The translations under genes and the position numbers were made by a program. The notes beneath the pieces were generated by a model. The model did not search any database. It had not been told where the DNA came from and saw nothing but the letters and a program-made list of their open reading frames with translations. Shown here one piece after another: positions 1 through 6,776 of a stretch of DNA of 14,315 nt; position 1 is the first letter of the stretch; each line of letters starts with the position of its first letter. Source of the DNA: Pseudomonadota bacterium (GTDB taxonomy: Bacteria; Pseudomonadota; Gammaproteobacteria; Burkholderiales; SG8-39); contig QGUL01000008.1 of the NCBI GenBank assembly GCA_003242425.1, positions 1 to 14,315 of the forward strand. Direction: 5' to 3'.

Positions 1-421
1 CCGCGAAAAGATCGGCGGGTAGACTTGAAAAAAGGGTAAGGAAGCCCTCGTTGAACTTGGGCTCCTTCAGCAACTCGGCCGTGCGCGCGTCGACCGCGAC
101 GAACTTGTCCTCGTCCGTGGGCAGCGCCGTCCTGCCGAAACGGAACATCCACAGGTCGGTTTCGTCCTCCTCGCGGAACAGGAACTGCGGCACCAGACCG
201 GGATGTTGCGCTTTCGCCGTTTCCAGCACCTTGTCGAGGCTGGCGTAGGGCGTGCCGGCCGGCATTTCCGGCGCCTCCACCTCCGTGCCGAGCAGATGCC
301 CGATCTCGTGATGGAAGATCAGCGGCAGGCCGGTGATGCACAGGAGCAGCATGAAGAGCGTGCAGATCAGGCTGCTCCATTTGTGCACCCAGGCCCAGGC
401 ACGGAGGGATTTGGCGGTCAT
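1..421 (-). CDS. PepSY-associated transmembrane protein, N-terminal part (cut by window edge)
   Basis: The first 140 residues are present and the rest lies beyond position 1. The protein starts MTAKSLRAWAWVHKW and has a hydrophobic helix at about residues 15-37, followed by a FHHEIGHLLG segment and a periplasmic-looking soluble stretch. This helix-plus-W-x-x-x-HKW start is typical of the PepSY_TM (PiuB-like) family, inner-membrane proteins of several hundred residues that are often encoded beside TonB-dependent receptors and are thought to help reduce or release iron from imported chelates. The ATG follows the receptor stop codon by 14 bases and has an AGGA ribosome-binding site eight bases upstream, so it is almost certainly the last visible member of the iron-uptake operon. 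The family call comes from the N-terminal pattern only, and the exact reaction is inferred. Confidence 0.8.
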   Translation of the reverse strand, partial: MTAKSLRAWAWVHKWSSLICTLFMLLLCITGLPLIFHHEIGHLLGTEVEAPEMPAGTPYASLDKVLETAKAQHPGLVPQFLFREEDETDLWMFRFGRTALPTDEDKFVAVDARTAELLKEPKFNEGFLTLFSSLPADLFA

Positions 422-435
422 CGCTTATTCCTCGA

Positions 436-2484
436 TCAGAACCACGCTTCCAGCCCGACGCCCACCATGCGGGGACGCGGCAACAGCGCCGTGTCGGCCG
501 CAGCGGGGTTCGCCGGATCCGCTTCGATCAGCACCGGGCTGTCTTCGTCGAAGAGGTTGTTCACGAACGCGAACAGCCGGTACTCGCGGAGGTTGTAGCC
601 GAGCCTGGCGTTCACGATCCAGTAAGGATCGACCTTTCCGCGCGAGAAGTTCATCACTTCCGAGTAGTAGCTTTGGGAGTAGCGCGCGTTGACGCCGACT
701 TCGACGCCGCTGGTATGACGGTACTGCACGCCGAACGCCGCCGTCAGTGCCGGAGAACGCGCCAGCTCGTTGCCTTCCATTTCCGCGTTGTTGTCGAACT
801 CCCGGATGCGCGTCCGCAGCAGGCCGATTTCGGCGTTCAGGCGCAGCGCGCGGGTCGGCTGCCAGGTCAGGCCGATTTCCGCGCCGTAGGTCTCGGCGCG
901 GTCGGCGTTGCGGATGACGGTGGCCCACGCGGCGGGGTCCGGGTTGAGGTCGAAGGGCAATTGCATGTTCTTGTAGTCGCTGTAGAACACGTTGCCCGTG
1001 AGCTGCAGTTTTCCGCCCAGGAAGGCGGCACGCGCGAAGCCTTCGTAGGTCCAGACGTATTCGGGATCGAATTCGAAGGCGGTGAAGGGCGCAAACAGCG
1101 TGATGCCGGCGCCGCCCGCGTTGAAACCGCGCGAGACGCCCGCGCCCAAGGTCAGGCCTTCGGCCGCCTGCCACGACAGCACCGCCTTGGGCAGGAAGGC
1201 GCGGTAGGTCTCGTTCAGATCGACCGCCCAGACCATCAGCGCGCCTTCGCGACGACGGCGCTCTTCCTCGTAGCGCGCGCCGAGCGTCAGCTTCAAATCG
1301 CGGTTCAGCGCGCGGGTCATTTCGCCGTACACGGCCACGGTCGAAGTCTTGTCGTCGAAGATGGAGTTGCCGATGTCGATGAACTCGTCCTGCTTGGCGT
1401 GGAAGTAATAGGCGCCGACGAAGCCACTCGTCGTCCTGCCGTCGAAGACCAGGCGCGGTTCTATGGCGAAGTCCTTGCCGTCGATGCGCAGGTTTCCGCC
1501 TCCCGGCGGCGCGGTCCGCATGACGGCGAAGTCCGAAAGCGAAATCCGGTTCTCGAAGCTGAGGAGATCCGAGAGCCGCCAGGTCGAGTCGAGCACGCCG
1601 CTGTTGGTGCGCGTCCGGAACGTGTTCATCTCGGGATAGGCGGCGTTCTTCTTCCGGAAGGGACGCACCACGTGTTCGCTTTGCGGGCCGAGGTGATCGG
1701 TGTGCGCGAAGGTGAAGAGGGTCGTGAAGTCGGGCAGCGCGCTCGGCTTGAGCAGGAGCTTGCCGCGCAGCGTCGTGGATTCGTACTCGCCCGGATCGCC
1801 GACGCCGGCATAGGCCTGCATGCCGTGCACGAAGCTGTCGTAGCGCTGGCGGTCCACGGCCAGACGGAACGCCGCTTCGTTGTCCGCCAGCGGCGCGTTG
1901 AGCACCGCCGCGTATTGACGCTGGCCGTGGCTGCCGGCCATGACCCGGCCGCCGATCTCACGCTCGAAGACGGGATCGTTCGATTTGAGGACCACCGTGC
2001 CGGCGATGGTGTTGCGCCCCTGCAGCAGACTCTGTGCGCCGCGGAAGACTTCGATCTGCTTGACGTCCCAGGTGGAGAAGTCGCCGAACACCACCTCGTT
2101 GTAATGGGCGGAACGTCCGTCGATTTGCAGGCCGAGACGCGGGCGGGTGCCCGCGATGAAGGCGCCGATGCCTTCGGTGGGGCCGGTGCCGTCCACACCG
2201 CGGACGGCGGGTGCCAGATTGCCGGTGCCGGTCGAAGTGAGGTTGGGGATGCCTTCCAGCACGGTGTTGGTCGTGCTGAGCGAAGGATTCTCGATCAGAG
2301 CGCGCTGGTCGAGCACGTGCACGCTCGGGGCGGTGTCTTCCAGCGGGCGCTCGACCTTTTCGCCCGTGACGATGATTTTTTCCAGCTCCCGGGCGTCGGC
2401 GGGGGCGTCGGCCTGCTGCGCATGCGCGCAGCTCGCAAAGGTGCCCGCGACGAGAAGCGCGACGACTGACGTACGGCTGTACAT
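436..2484 (-). CDS. TonB-dependent outer-membrane receptor (iron chelate uptake)
   Basis: A 682-residue outer-membrane receptor. Residues 1-22 are a signal peptide (MYSRTSVVALLVAGTFAS..., cleavage likely after AHA). A TonB-box-like EKIIVTGEK follows, then a plug domain with the conserved IEVFRGAQSLLQGRNTIAGT segment, and a long beta-barrel ending in a C-terminal phenylalanine (GLEAWF), as needed for barrel assembly. The barrel segment GVSRGFNAGG...FDPEYVWTYE resembles the FyuA/siderophore receptor group, but the ligand cannot be read from sequence. I chose the ATG at 2484 because AGGGAGG lies just upstream and a proper signal peptide follows. An in-frame ATG at 2529 would place 15 charged residues before the signal. 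It lies downstream of tonB-exbB-exbD, which supplies its energy, and upstream of the PepSY protein. A hairpin sits directly before its ribosome-binding site. Confidence 0.93.
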   Translation of the reverse strand: MYSRTSVVALLVAGTFASCAHAQQADAPADARELEKIIVTGEKVERPLEDTAPSVHVLDQRALIENPSLSTTNTVLEGIPNLTSTGTGNLAPAVRGVDGTGPTEGIGAFIAGTRPRLGLQIDGRSAHYNEVVFGDFSTWDVKQIEVFRGAQSLLQGRNTIAGTVVLKSNDPVFEREIGGRVMAGSHGQRQYAAVLNAPLADNEAAFRLAVDRQRYDSFVHGMQAYAGVGDPGEYESTTLRGKLLLKPSALPDFTTLFTFAHTDHLGPQSEHVVRPFRKKNAAYPEMNTFRTRTNSGVLDSTWRLSDLLSFENRISLSDFAVMRTAPPGGGNLRIDGKDFAIEPRLVFDGRTTSGFVGAYYFHAKQDEFIDIGNSIFDDKTSTVAVYGEMTRALNRDLKLTLGARYEEERRRREGALMVWAVDLNETYRAFLPKAVLSWQAAEGLTLGAGVSRGFNAGGAGITLFAPFTAFEFDPEYVWTYEGFARAAFLGGKLQLTGNVFYSDYKNMQLPFDLNPDPAAWATVIRNADRAETYGAEIGLTWQPTRALRLNAEIGLLRTRIREFDNNAEMEGNELARSPALTAAFGVQYRHTSGVEVGVNARYSQSYYSEVMNFSRGKVDPYWIVNARLGYNLREYRLFAFVNNLFDEDSPVLIEADPANPAAADTALLPRPRMVGVGLEAWF

Positions 2485-2499
2485 ATAGTCCTCCCTAAA

Positions 2500-2520
2500 C
2501 ACCGACGTCCGCCGTCGGTG
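2500..2520 (-). promoter_or_regulatory. Perfect hairpin in the leader of the TonB-dependent receptor gene
   Basis: An 8-bp perfect inverted repeat (CACCGACG / CGTCGGTG) with a 5-base loop sits a few bases upstream of the AGGGAGG ribosome-binding site at 2491-2496. On the transcribed strand it is followed by only three T residues, so it is a weak terminator at best. It could be an RNA stem that tunes receptor expression relative to exbD, a processing site, or a protein-binding site. Function is inferred. Confidence 0.4.
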
Positions 2521-2599
2521 GTCGATCATTGCTTCAAGTTTTGAACTCCTTTATGGGTGGCTGGCTTGTCGCTGGCTACCGAGAGATCAGGTTCCGCTT

Positions 2600-3025
2600 T
2601 TACTGCTTCGTGCTCGGATCGGAGACGAAGCCGATCTTCTTCACGCCCGCGGCTGCGGCGTCCGCCATCACTTCCGCGAGGACCTGGTATTGCGTGGTCT
2701 TGTCGGCGCGCAGATGCAGCTCCGCTTCCGGGGTGGTCTGTGCCATGACGGCGAGGCGCCGTTTCAGCTCTTCGCGGCCGATGCGTTCGTTGTTCCAGTA
2801 AAGCGTGCCGTCGGCGTCGATGGACAGCGAAACGTTTTCGGCCTTGCTTTCGTTCGGCGTGCTGGAAGCGCGCGGCAGATCGATCTTCACCGAGTGCGTA
2901 AGCAGCGGCGCCGTGACGAGGAAGATGACGAGCAGCACCAGCATCACGTCGATCAACGGCACCATGTTGATCTCGGATTGCACGCGGCTGGCGCCGCCGT
3001 GGCTGTCGAAGCTGCCGAAGGCCAT
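2600..3025 (-). CDS. exbD: ExbD, TonB-system proton channel subunit
   Basis: A 141-residue ExbD/TolR-family protein. A short cytoplasmic N terminus is followed by one transmembrane helix at about residues 22-43 that carries the family's essential aspartate (D26 in MVPLIDVML), and then a periplasmic domain of about 95 residues. With ExbB it forms the inner-membrane proton-driven motor that energises TonB. Its ATG overlaps the exbB stop by one base (TGATG), indicating translational coupling and fixing the start. A 115-base gap separates its stop from the receptor gene. Length and motif are normal, and TonB context argues for ExbD rather than TolR. Confidence 0.95.
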   Translation of the reverse strand: MAFGSFDSHGGASRVQSEINMVPLIDVMLVLLVIFLVTAPLLTHSVKIDLPRASSTPNESKAENVSLSIDADGTLYWNNERIGREELKRRLAVMAQTTPEAELHLRADKTTQYQVLAEVMADAAAAGVKKIGFVSDPSTKQ

Positions 3026-3771
3026 CAGGCGGCTCCTTTCACGACTTGCGGCTGCGTGCGGCGGTTGCCGTTGGCGGTTTCCGCTTCGAAGTGCGCGCCG
3101 GTGGTGAGAAAGGAGTAGAGGTCGTGGGCGAAGGCGTCGAGCTTTGCCAGCACCATGCGGTTCGAACGCACGAAGGCGTTGTAGGCGAGCACTGCGGGAA
3201 TGGCGACGGCAAGCCCGGCGCCGGTCATGATCAGCGCCTCGCCCACGGGACCGGCTACCTTGTCGAGCGTGCCCTGACCGGAGATGCCGATCGCGACCAG
3301 GGCGTGATAGACGCCCCACACCGTGCCGAACAGGCCGACGAAGGGCGCGGTACTGCCGACCGAGGCCAGCACGGTGAGCCCCCATTCGAGGCGCGCGGTC
3401 TCTTCGTCGATCACGCGCCGCATGGAGCGCGTGAGGAATTCCGATTTGGAGCCCGCCTCATCGAGCCGGTTGACGCCGTGGCGGGCGTGATGGCGGGCGG
3501 CGACGATGGCATGGTAGGCCAAGTGCGAAAAGGGCTCGTCGGGATGATGCTGCTCGAGATGGCGCTCGACCGCGTTGAGCGAAGGCATGCTCCAGAAGGT
3601 GTCGAGGAAACGCGCGCTGCGCCGGCGGGTGAGGAAAACCTGCAGACCCTTGGCCACGATGAGGTACCAGGTCGCGAGCGACATCAGCAGCAGCACGACG
3701 AACAGGCTCTTGCCGACGGCGTCGGTCTGGGAAAGAAAGTGTGCGAAGCCGTAGCTTTGTTGCAAATCCAT
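3025..3771 (-). CDS. exbB: ExbB, TonB-system motor subunit
   Basis: A 248-residue MotA/TolQ/ExbB-family inner-membrane protein. Three hydrophobic segments are visible: about residues 20-40 (SLFVVLLLMSLATWYLIVAKG), about 133-155 (LTVLASVGSTAPFVGLFGTVWGV) and about 172-196 (GEALIMTGAGLAVAIPAVLAY). The second contains the family signature APFVGLFGTVWG. ExbB forms the pentameric ring around the ExbD helices and drives TonB using the proton gradient. I start it at ATG 3771 (MDLQQSYGF), eight bases after the tonB stop. A longer in-frame reading back to 3819 would overlap tonB and add an unrelated arginine-rich stretch. It lies in the order tonB-exbB-exbD and overlaps exbD by one base. Confidence 0.95.
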   Translation of the reverse strand: MDLQQSYGFAHFLSQTDAVGKSLFVVLLLMSLATWYLIVAKGLQVFLTRRRSARFLDTFWSMPSLNAVERHLEQHHPDEPFSHLAYHAIVAARHHARHGVNRLDEAGSKSEFLTRSMRRVIDEETARLEWGLTVLASVGSTAPFVGLFGTVWGVYHALVAIGISGQGTLDKVAGPVGEALIMTGAGLAVAIPAVLAYNAFVRSNRMVLAKLDAFAHDLYSFLTTGAHFEAETANGNRRTQPQVVKGAA

Positions 3772-3779
3772 GAGACTTC

Positions 3780-4484
3780 TTATCCTTCGAGGGTGAATGC
3801 GATGGGGACCAGCACCCACCCGCCGACCGGTGTGTCGCCGCGCCGGGCAGGCACGAACTTCCAGTACTTCCTGACGGTGTTGAGTGCGGATTCGTCGAGA
3901 CGGGCATAGCCGCTCGATTTGCTGACTTCGACCTGCTCGGGCAGACCGTTCGGCGAGACGTAGACGCGCAGTACCACCGTGCCTTCCTCCTGCAGGCGGC
4001 GGGAGAGGTTGGGATAAGGCGGCTTGGGGTTCTGCAGATAGTCGGCGTTGAAGCGCGGCGGCGCCGTCTGGACCGGCGCGTCAGCCACGGCGGGGGCCGG
4101 TGCCGCAGGCGGCGCGGGCGGCGGCGCCTGTTCGGCCACCGGTTCCGGCTCCGGCTCGGGTTCGGGCGCAGCGAAAGGCGCAGGCTCGGGACTCTTGCTC
4201 GCGATGACGGGCTTCTCGGCCGGCTTGGGCTTGGGTTTGACGGCTTGCTTGGGCGCGGGCTTCGGTTCGACGACCGGCTGCGGCGGCTGGGGCTTGGGCG
4301 GCACCACCGGCTCGGGGGTGATGAAGCTCACCATGATCGGCACGCTGGTGCTTCGCGCGAGGCTGGCCGCCTGATGGCCGTGGTAGAGCAGGGCGCCCAG
4401 CGCTGCATGCAGGGCGACCGCCACCGCCAGACCCGGGACACGGGTGCGTGGCGGCCGTGGCCGAGCCAGTGATGCGAGCGACAC
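3780..4484 (-). CDS. tonB: TonB, energy transducer for outer-membrane transport
   Basis: A 234-residue TonB. The N terminus has a basic stretch and one transmembrane helix (about residues 16-36, including ALHAALGALLY with a histidine at the place of the important E. coli TonB H20). A long periplasmic spacer rich in Pro-Lys and then Pro-Glu pairs follows (about 55-145), and the C-terminal domain (about 150-234) contains PPYPNLSRRLQEEGTVVLRV and ends FVPARRGDTP...PIAFTLEG, matching the receptor-binding fold. The start is uncertain. A TTG at 4532 overlaps the hemP stop, but a GTG at 4484 has GGAGAG nine bases upstream and I prefer it. The charge order of the spacer (Lys-rich half, then Glu-rich half) is usual for TonB. 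It is the second gene of the hemP operon. Confidence 0.93.
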   Translation of the reverse strand: MSLASLARPRPPRTRVPGLAVAVALHAALGALLYHGHQAASLARSTSVPIMVSFITPEPVVPPKPQPPQPVVEPKPAPKQAVKPKPKPAEKPVIASKSPEPAPFAAPEPEPEPEPVAEQAPPPAPPAAPAPAVADAPVQTAPPRFNADYLQNPKPPYPNLSRRLQEEGTVVLRVYVSPNGLPEQVEVSKSSGYARLDESALNTVRKYWKFVPARRGDTPVGGWVLVPIAFTLEG

Positions 4485-4528
4485 CGTCCTAATCTCTCCG
4501 TGTGGCTGACCGCCGCGCGCCCAAATGC

Positions 4529-4711
4529 TCAAGCGGTGAGGATCAGTTTCCCGTTCTGTGTGATGCGCAGCCGGTATTCGCGGCCGGCATGTTCGATGAC
4601 CAGTTCGCCGCGTTCGCCCAGGAGCGAGCGGCTGTTCACGCGTGGCGGCTGCGCCGCGTCCGCGCGCGGCTGGGTCTCATCAGGCCTTGTTTGAGCAGCC
4701 TTCGTATCCAT
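4529..4711 (-). CDS. hemP: HemP family small protein (hemin uptake locus)
   Basis: A 60-residue protein whose C-terminal two thirds match the HemP family: SRSLLGERGELVIEHAGREY and then RLRITQNGKLILTA. HemP-like proteins are short cytosolic proteins often found as the first gene of iron or haem uptake operons, and in some betaproteobacteria they act as activators of haem-receptor expression. The first 25 residues are variable. I choose ATG 4711, because the frame remains open upstream to 4810 but that extension runs through the promoter and Fur box. The start codon lies inside a 37-bp tandem duplication (4685-4758), whose upstream copy supplies a second, out-of-frame ATG at 4748. An AAGG ten bases upstream may serve as ribosome-binding site. 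It is the promoter-proximal gene of the tonB operon. Confidence 0.85.
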   Translation of the reverse strand: MDTKAAQTRPDETQPRADAAQPPRVNSRSLLGERGELVIEHAGREYRLRITQNGKLILTA

Positions 4712-4758
4712 CGTGAGCAAACCTTGTTTGAGCAGCCTTCGTATCCATCGTGAGCAAA
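4685..4758. repeat. Perfect 37-bp tandem duplication over the hemP start
   Basis: Positions 4685-4721 and 4722-4758 are identical, unit CCTTGTTTGAGC...GTGAGCAAA. Each copy contains the hemP start codon and its first nine codons as read on the minus strand. Because 37 is not a multiple of three, the two ATGs (4711 and 4748) are in different frames. The upstream ATG opens a 22-codon reading frame that ends at TGA 4680-4682, after the real hemP start. Confidence 0.97.
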
Positions 4759-4786
4759 CGATAACCATTCTCATTTGTGCTGTCAA
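4758..4786 (-). promoter_or_regulatory. Sigma70-like promoter of the hemP-tonB-exbBD operon
   Basis: On the minus strand a consensus -35 TTGACA (4786-4781) is followed by a 17-base spacer and TATCGT (4763-4758) as -10. Transcription would start near 4751, only a few bases before the upstream ATG at 4748 and about 40 bases before the hemP ATG at 4711. A Fur-box-like sequence covers the spacer and -10, so iron repression is expected. The boxes are read by eye. Confidence 0.6.
4760..4778 (-). promoter_or_regulatory. Fur box, hemP side
   Basis: Read on the minus strand, the 19-base site matches the classical Fur consensus GATAATGATAATCATTATC at 13 of 19 positions by eye (core AATGAGAATGGTTATC). 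It overlaps the -10 region of the proposed hemP promoter, the usual position for Fur repression. Iron-replete cells would therefore shut off hemP, tonB, exbBD, the receptor and the PepSY gene. Confidence 0.65.
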
Positions 4787-4857
4787 GGGCAGAGGATGTA
4801 ATTCCCTCAATGGCTTAGTGGGCTCTTGTGCGTAAATACCGGACTTGGAAACAACGC

Positions 4858-4886
4858 TTGCGTTCGTTGGCGAGCTTGATGATAAT
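4858..4886 (+). promoter_or_regulatory. Sigma70-like promoter of bfd
   Basis: TTGCGT (4858-4863), a 17-base spacer and GATAAT (4881-4886) form a plausible promoter, with a start near 4893 and a leader of about 30 bases before the bfd ATG. The -10 lies inside the strong Fur-box-like sequence 4875-4893. Confidence 0.55.
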
Positions 4887-4893
4887 CATTCGC
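4875..4893 (+). promoter_or_regulatory. Fur box, bfd side
   Basis: The site contains the exact central ten bases GATAATCATT of the Fur consensus and matches 14 of 19 positions by eye. It covers the -10 of the bfd promoter, so bfd should be repressed when iron is plentiful and induced under starvation, as known for bfd in other proteobacteria. Confidence 0.7.
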
Positions 4894-4923
4894 ATTTCTA
4901 CTCTCATTCGCCGGTGCCCCCTC

Positions 4924-5112
4924 ATGTACGTGTGCGTCTGCAATGCCGTGACCGATCGCGAAATCCGCCAATGCGCCGATCTGGGGGCGACTACCCTCGG
5001 CGAGCTGAGTGACGTGCTCGGCGTGGCGACCTGCTGCGGCCGTTGCGCCGAGGCCGCCGATCGGGTGCTGCAGGAGCACGTCGCGGCGAGCAACCTGCTC
5101 GAAGCCGCTTAA
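4924..5112 (+). CDS. bfd: Bfd, bacterioferritin-associated [2Fe-2S] ferredoxin
   Basis: A 62-residue protein starting MYVCVCNAVTDREI. The four iron-sulfur cysteines of the family are present in the expected spacing, C4-x-C6 and C38-x-x-C41 (ATCCGRC), with extra cysteines at 17 and 37. Bfd docks on bacterioferritin and passes electrons to its haem, so that stored ferric iron is reduced and released. The start at 4924 gives the standard N terminus. An open frame back to 4828 adds 32 residues encoded by the promoter and Fur box and is rejected. No strong ribosome-binding site is visible. It precedes bfr on the same strand and is divergent from the uptake operon. Confidence 0.95.
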   Translation: MYVCVCNAVTDREIRQCADLGATTLGELSDVLGVATCCGRCAEAADRVLQEHVAASNLLEAA

Positions 5113-5253
5113 TCCCTTCCCGCGCTGTCGTGTTCTCGCGCGTGCTGCGTCGCGCAGGCGTGCGTGCTATCTTCCCCGCTGTCCGGCTTCATCGCCGATC
5201 CGTGCCATAGTTCAACGCCGCGCCCGCGCGCGGCATTCGAGCGAGTGATTCCC

Positions 5254-5730
5254 ATGAAAGGCGATCAGCGCGTCATCCAATACCTCAACCAGGCCCTCAA
5301 GAACGAACTCACCGCCATCAATCAGTACTTCCTGCATGCGCGGATGTTCGACAACTGGGGCTTCCACAAGCTTGCCAAGCACGAGTACGGGGAATCCATC
5401 GACGAGATGAAGCATGCGGATGCGCTGATCAAACGCATCCTGTTCCTCGAAGGGCTGCCGAATCTGCAGGATCTGGGCAAGCTGCTCATCGGCGAGGACG
5501 TCAGGGAAGCGCTCTCCTGCGACCTGCAGGCCGAGCGCGACGGTCACGCGCTGTTGAAGGAAGCGATCGCCTATTGCGAATCGGTGGGCGACTACGTCTC
5601 GCGCGAGCTGTTCGAGGACATCCTCGAGTCCGAGGAAGAACACATCGACTGGATCGAAACGCAGTTGTCGCTCATCGACAGCGTCGGGCTGCAGAACTAT
5701 CTGCAGTCGCAGATGGATCCGGGTTCCTGA
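5254..5730 (+). CDS. bfr: Bacterioferritin
   Basis: A 158-residue bacterioferritin of normal length. All diiron ferroxidase ligands are in the standard positions (E18, E51, H54, E94, E127, H130) and the haem-binding methionine is M52 in DEMKHAD. The protein forms a 24-subunit haem-containing shell that oxidises Fe(II) and stores it as a mineral. The ATG at 5254 gives the classical [12 protein letters not shown] start; the longer open frame from 5164 lacks support. It follows bfd after 141 bases. This gap has a GC-rich 7-bp hairpin (5217-5234) just upstream of a weak GAGCGAG ribosome-binding site, and it may have its own promoter. Bfd is its expected electron donor. Confidence 0.97.
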   Translation: MKGDQRVIQYLNQALKNELTAINQYFLHARMFDNWGFHKLAKHEYGESIDEMKHADALIKRILFLEGLPNLQDLGKLLIGEDVREALSCDLQAERDGHALLKEAIAYCESVGDYVSRELFEDILESEEEHIDWIETQLSLIDSVGLQNYLQSQMDPGS

Positions 5731-5807
5731 AGCGCGCGCCTGCGCGCAAAGAGCGCGGCGGGGTCGTGCTACCATCGCCACCCGCCGCGTTTCAGTCTCC
5801 GTTGGTC

Positions 5808-6776
5808 GTGCCGCCTTCCGCTTTTGCACTCCTCCGCCGTTTCCGGACCGCAGGACCGCAGTCCCGTGAGGCGCTGTCGCGCGCCTTGAATCTCGGCGAT
5901 GCGGAGCTGGAAGCGGGTCTGCAGGCGCTCGCGGCGCAAGGCGTCGCGATCCGCCGCGCGGGAGATCTTTTTGTACTTGCCGATCCCGTCGATCTGCTCG
6001 ATGCCGCCGCGCTCGAGGCGGACTTGCGCGCGCGCGGTTCGGCGTTGAGCGCCGAGGTGCTCGACCAGTGCGCGTCGACCAATGCGCGCTTGCTGGAAGC
6101 GCCCTTCGTCCACGGCCGGGTGCTGGCCTGCGAACTGCAGACCGCCGGCCGCGGCCGGCGCGGCAACGGCTGGCATGCCCGGCTCGGCGCGAGCCTCACG
6201 TTCAGCATGGCCTGGCGCATCGCGCTGCCGCCGCAGGCGCTCGGCGGTCTCACGCTCGCCGTCGCGGTGGCTTGCGCGCGGGCGCTGGAAGCGCTGGGCT
6301 TCGGCGACGTGCGACTGAAATGGCCCAACGATCTGATGCGCAATGGCGCGAAGCTCGGCGGCATCCTGGTCGAAGTGGCGCGCAGTGCCGGCGACCGGAC
6401 CGAATTGGTGATCGGCGTCGGCCTCAACGTGCGGGCAGATGCCGCGTTGCAGGCGCAGGTGGGCCGGCCGCTGGCCGATCTGCACACCGGGGACGGCACG
6501 CCGCCTTCGCGCACCGCGCTGCTCGCAGGCCTGCTGCGCGAGCTGGAAAGCGCATTGCAGCGCTACGAACGCGAGGGCTTCGCGGCCTTCTTCAAGAACG
6601 AGTGGCTGCGACGCCACGCCTATCAGGACCGCCGTGTGCGCATGGCCGTGAACGAGCGCGAGAGCGTCGAAGGCTGGGCGCGCGATGTCGCCGAGGACGG
6701 TGCGCTGGTGCTGCAAACGGAAACCGGCCTGCATCGCTTCCATGCAGGCGAAGTTTCGCTGCGCGAGGCGGCATGA
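5808..6776 (+). CDS. birA: BirA, biotin-[acetyl-CoA-carboxylase] ligase / biotin repressor
   Basis: About 322 residues. The N-terminal part (about 6-60) resembles the winged-helix DNA-binding domain of bifunctional BirA (REALSRALNLGDAELEAGLQ). The catalytic domain follows, with the biotinyl-AMP loop GRGRRGNGW near residue 113, KWPNDL at 171 and KLGGILVE shortly after, then a small C-terminal domain. It activates biotin with ATP and attaches it to the carboxyl carrier protein of acetyl-CoA carboxylase, and the HTH suggests it also represses biotin genes. The start is uncertain: GTG 5808 gives a normal N terminus but no clear ribosome-binding site is seen, and TTG 5802 or GTG 5766 are alternatives. 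The stop overlaps the coaX start (ATGATG/TGA), so the two are translationally coupled. Confidence 0.93.
   Translation: MPPSAFALLRRFRTAGPQSREALSRALNLGDAELEAGLQALAAQGVAIRRAGDLFVLADPVDLLDAAALEADLRARGSALSAEVLDQCASTNARLLEAPFVHGRVLACELQTAGRGRRGNGWHARLGASLTFSMAWRIALPPQALGGLTLAVAVACARALEALGFGDVRLKWPNDLMRNGAKLGGILVEVARSAGDRTELVIGVGLNVRADAALQAQVGRPLADLHTGDGTPPSRTALLAGLLRELESALQRYEREGFAAFFKNEWLRRHAYQDRRVRMAVNERESVEGWARDVAEDGALVLQTETGLHRFHAGEVSLREAA

Noticed and set aside
673..2469. 598-codon open frame on the plus strand opposite the TonB-dependent receptor
   Set aside because: It is antisense to a clear receptor gene with signal peptide and barrel motifs. Long antisense frames are expected at this GC content, and its translation is Arg/Gly/Val/Glu-rich with no family resemblance.
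4120..4330. Repeated short motifs in tonB as a tandem repeat array
   Set aside because: These are codons for the normal Pro-Lys and Pro-Glu spacer of TonB, not a DNA repeat element.
4048..4374. Plus-strand Gly/Ser/Ala-rich frame with GSGSGSG repeats
   Set aside because: It is the reverse complement of the Pro/Glu/Lys-rich spacer of TonB, a simple-sequence shadow.
4712..4810. N-terminal extension of hemP to 4810
   Set aside because: It crosses the predicted promoter and Fur box, and HemP proteins are about 60 residues.
4828..4923. N-terminal extension of bfd by 32 residues
   Set aside because: The extension would be encoded by the promoter -35/-10 and the Fur box. Bfd proteins begin at MYVCVCNAV.
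5732..5760. GCGCGC-rich inverted sequence after bfr as a terminator
   Set aside because: The pairing is short alternating GC without a T tract and is hard to distinguish from background.
5769..6743. 324-codon minus-strand frame opposite birA
   Set aside because: It lies opposite clear BirA motifs (GRGRRGNGW, KWPNDL) and is a GC-driven shadow.
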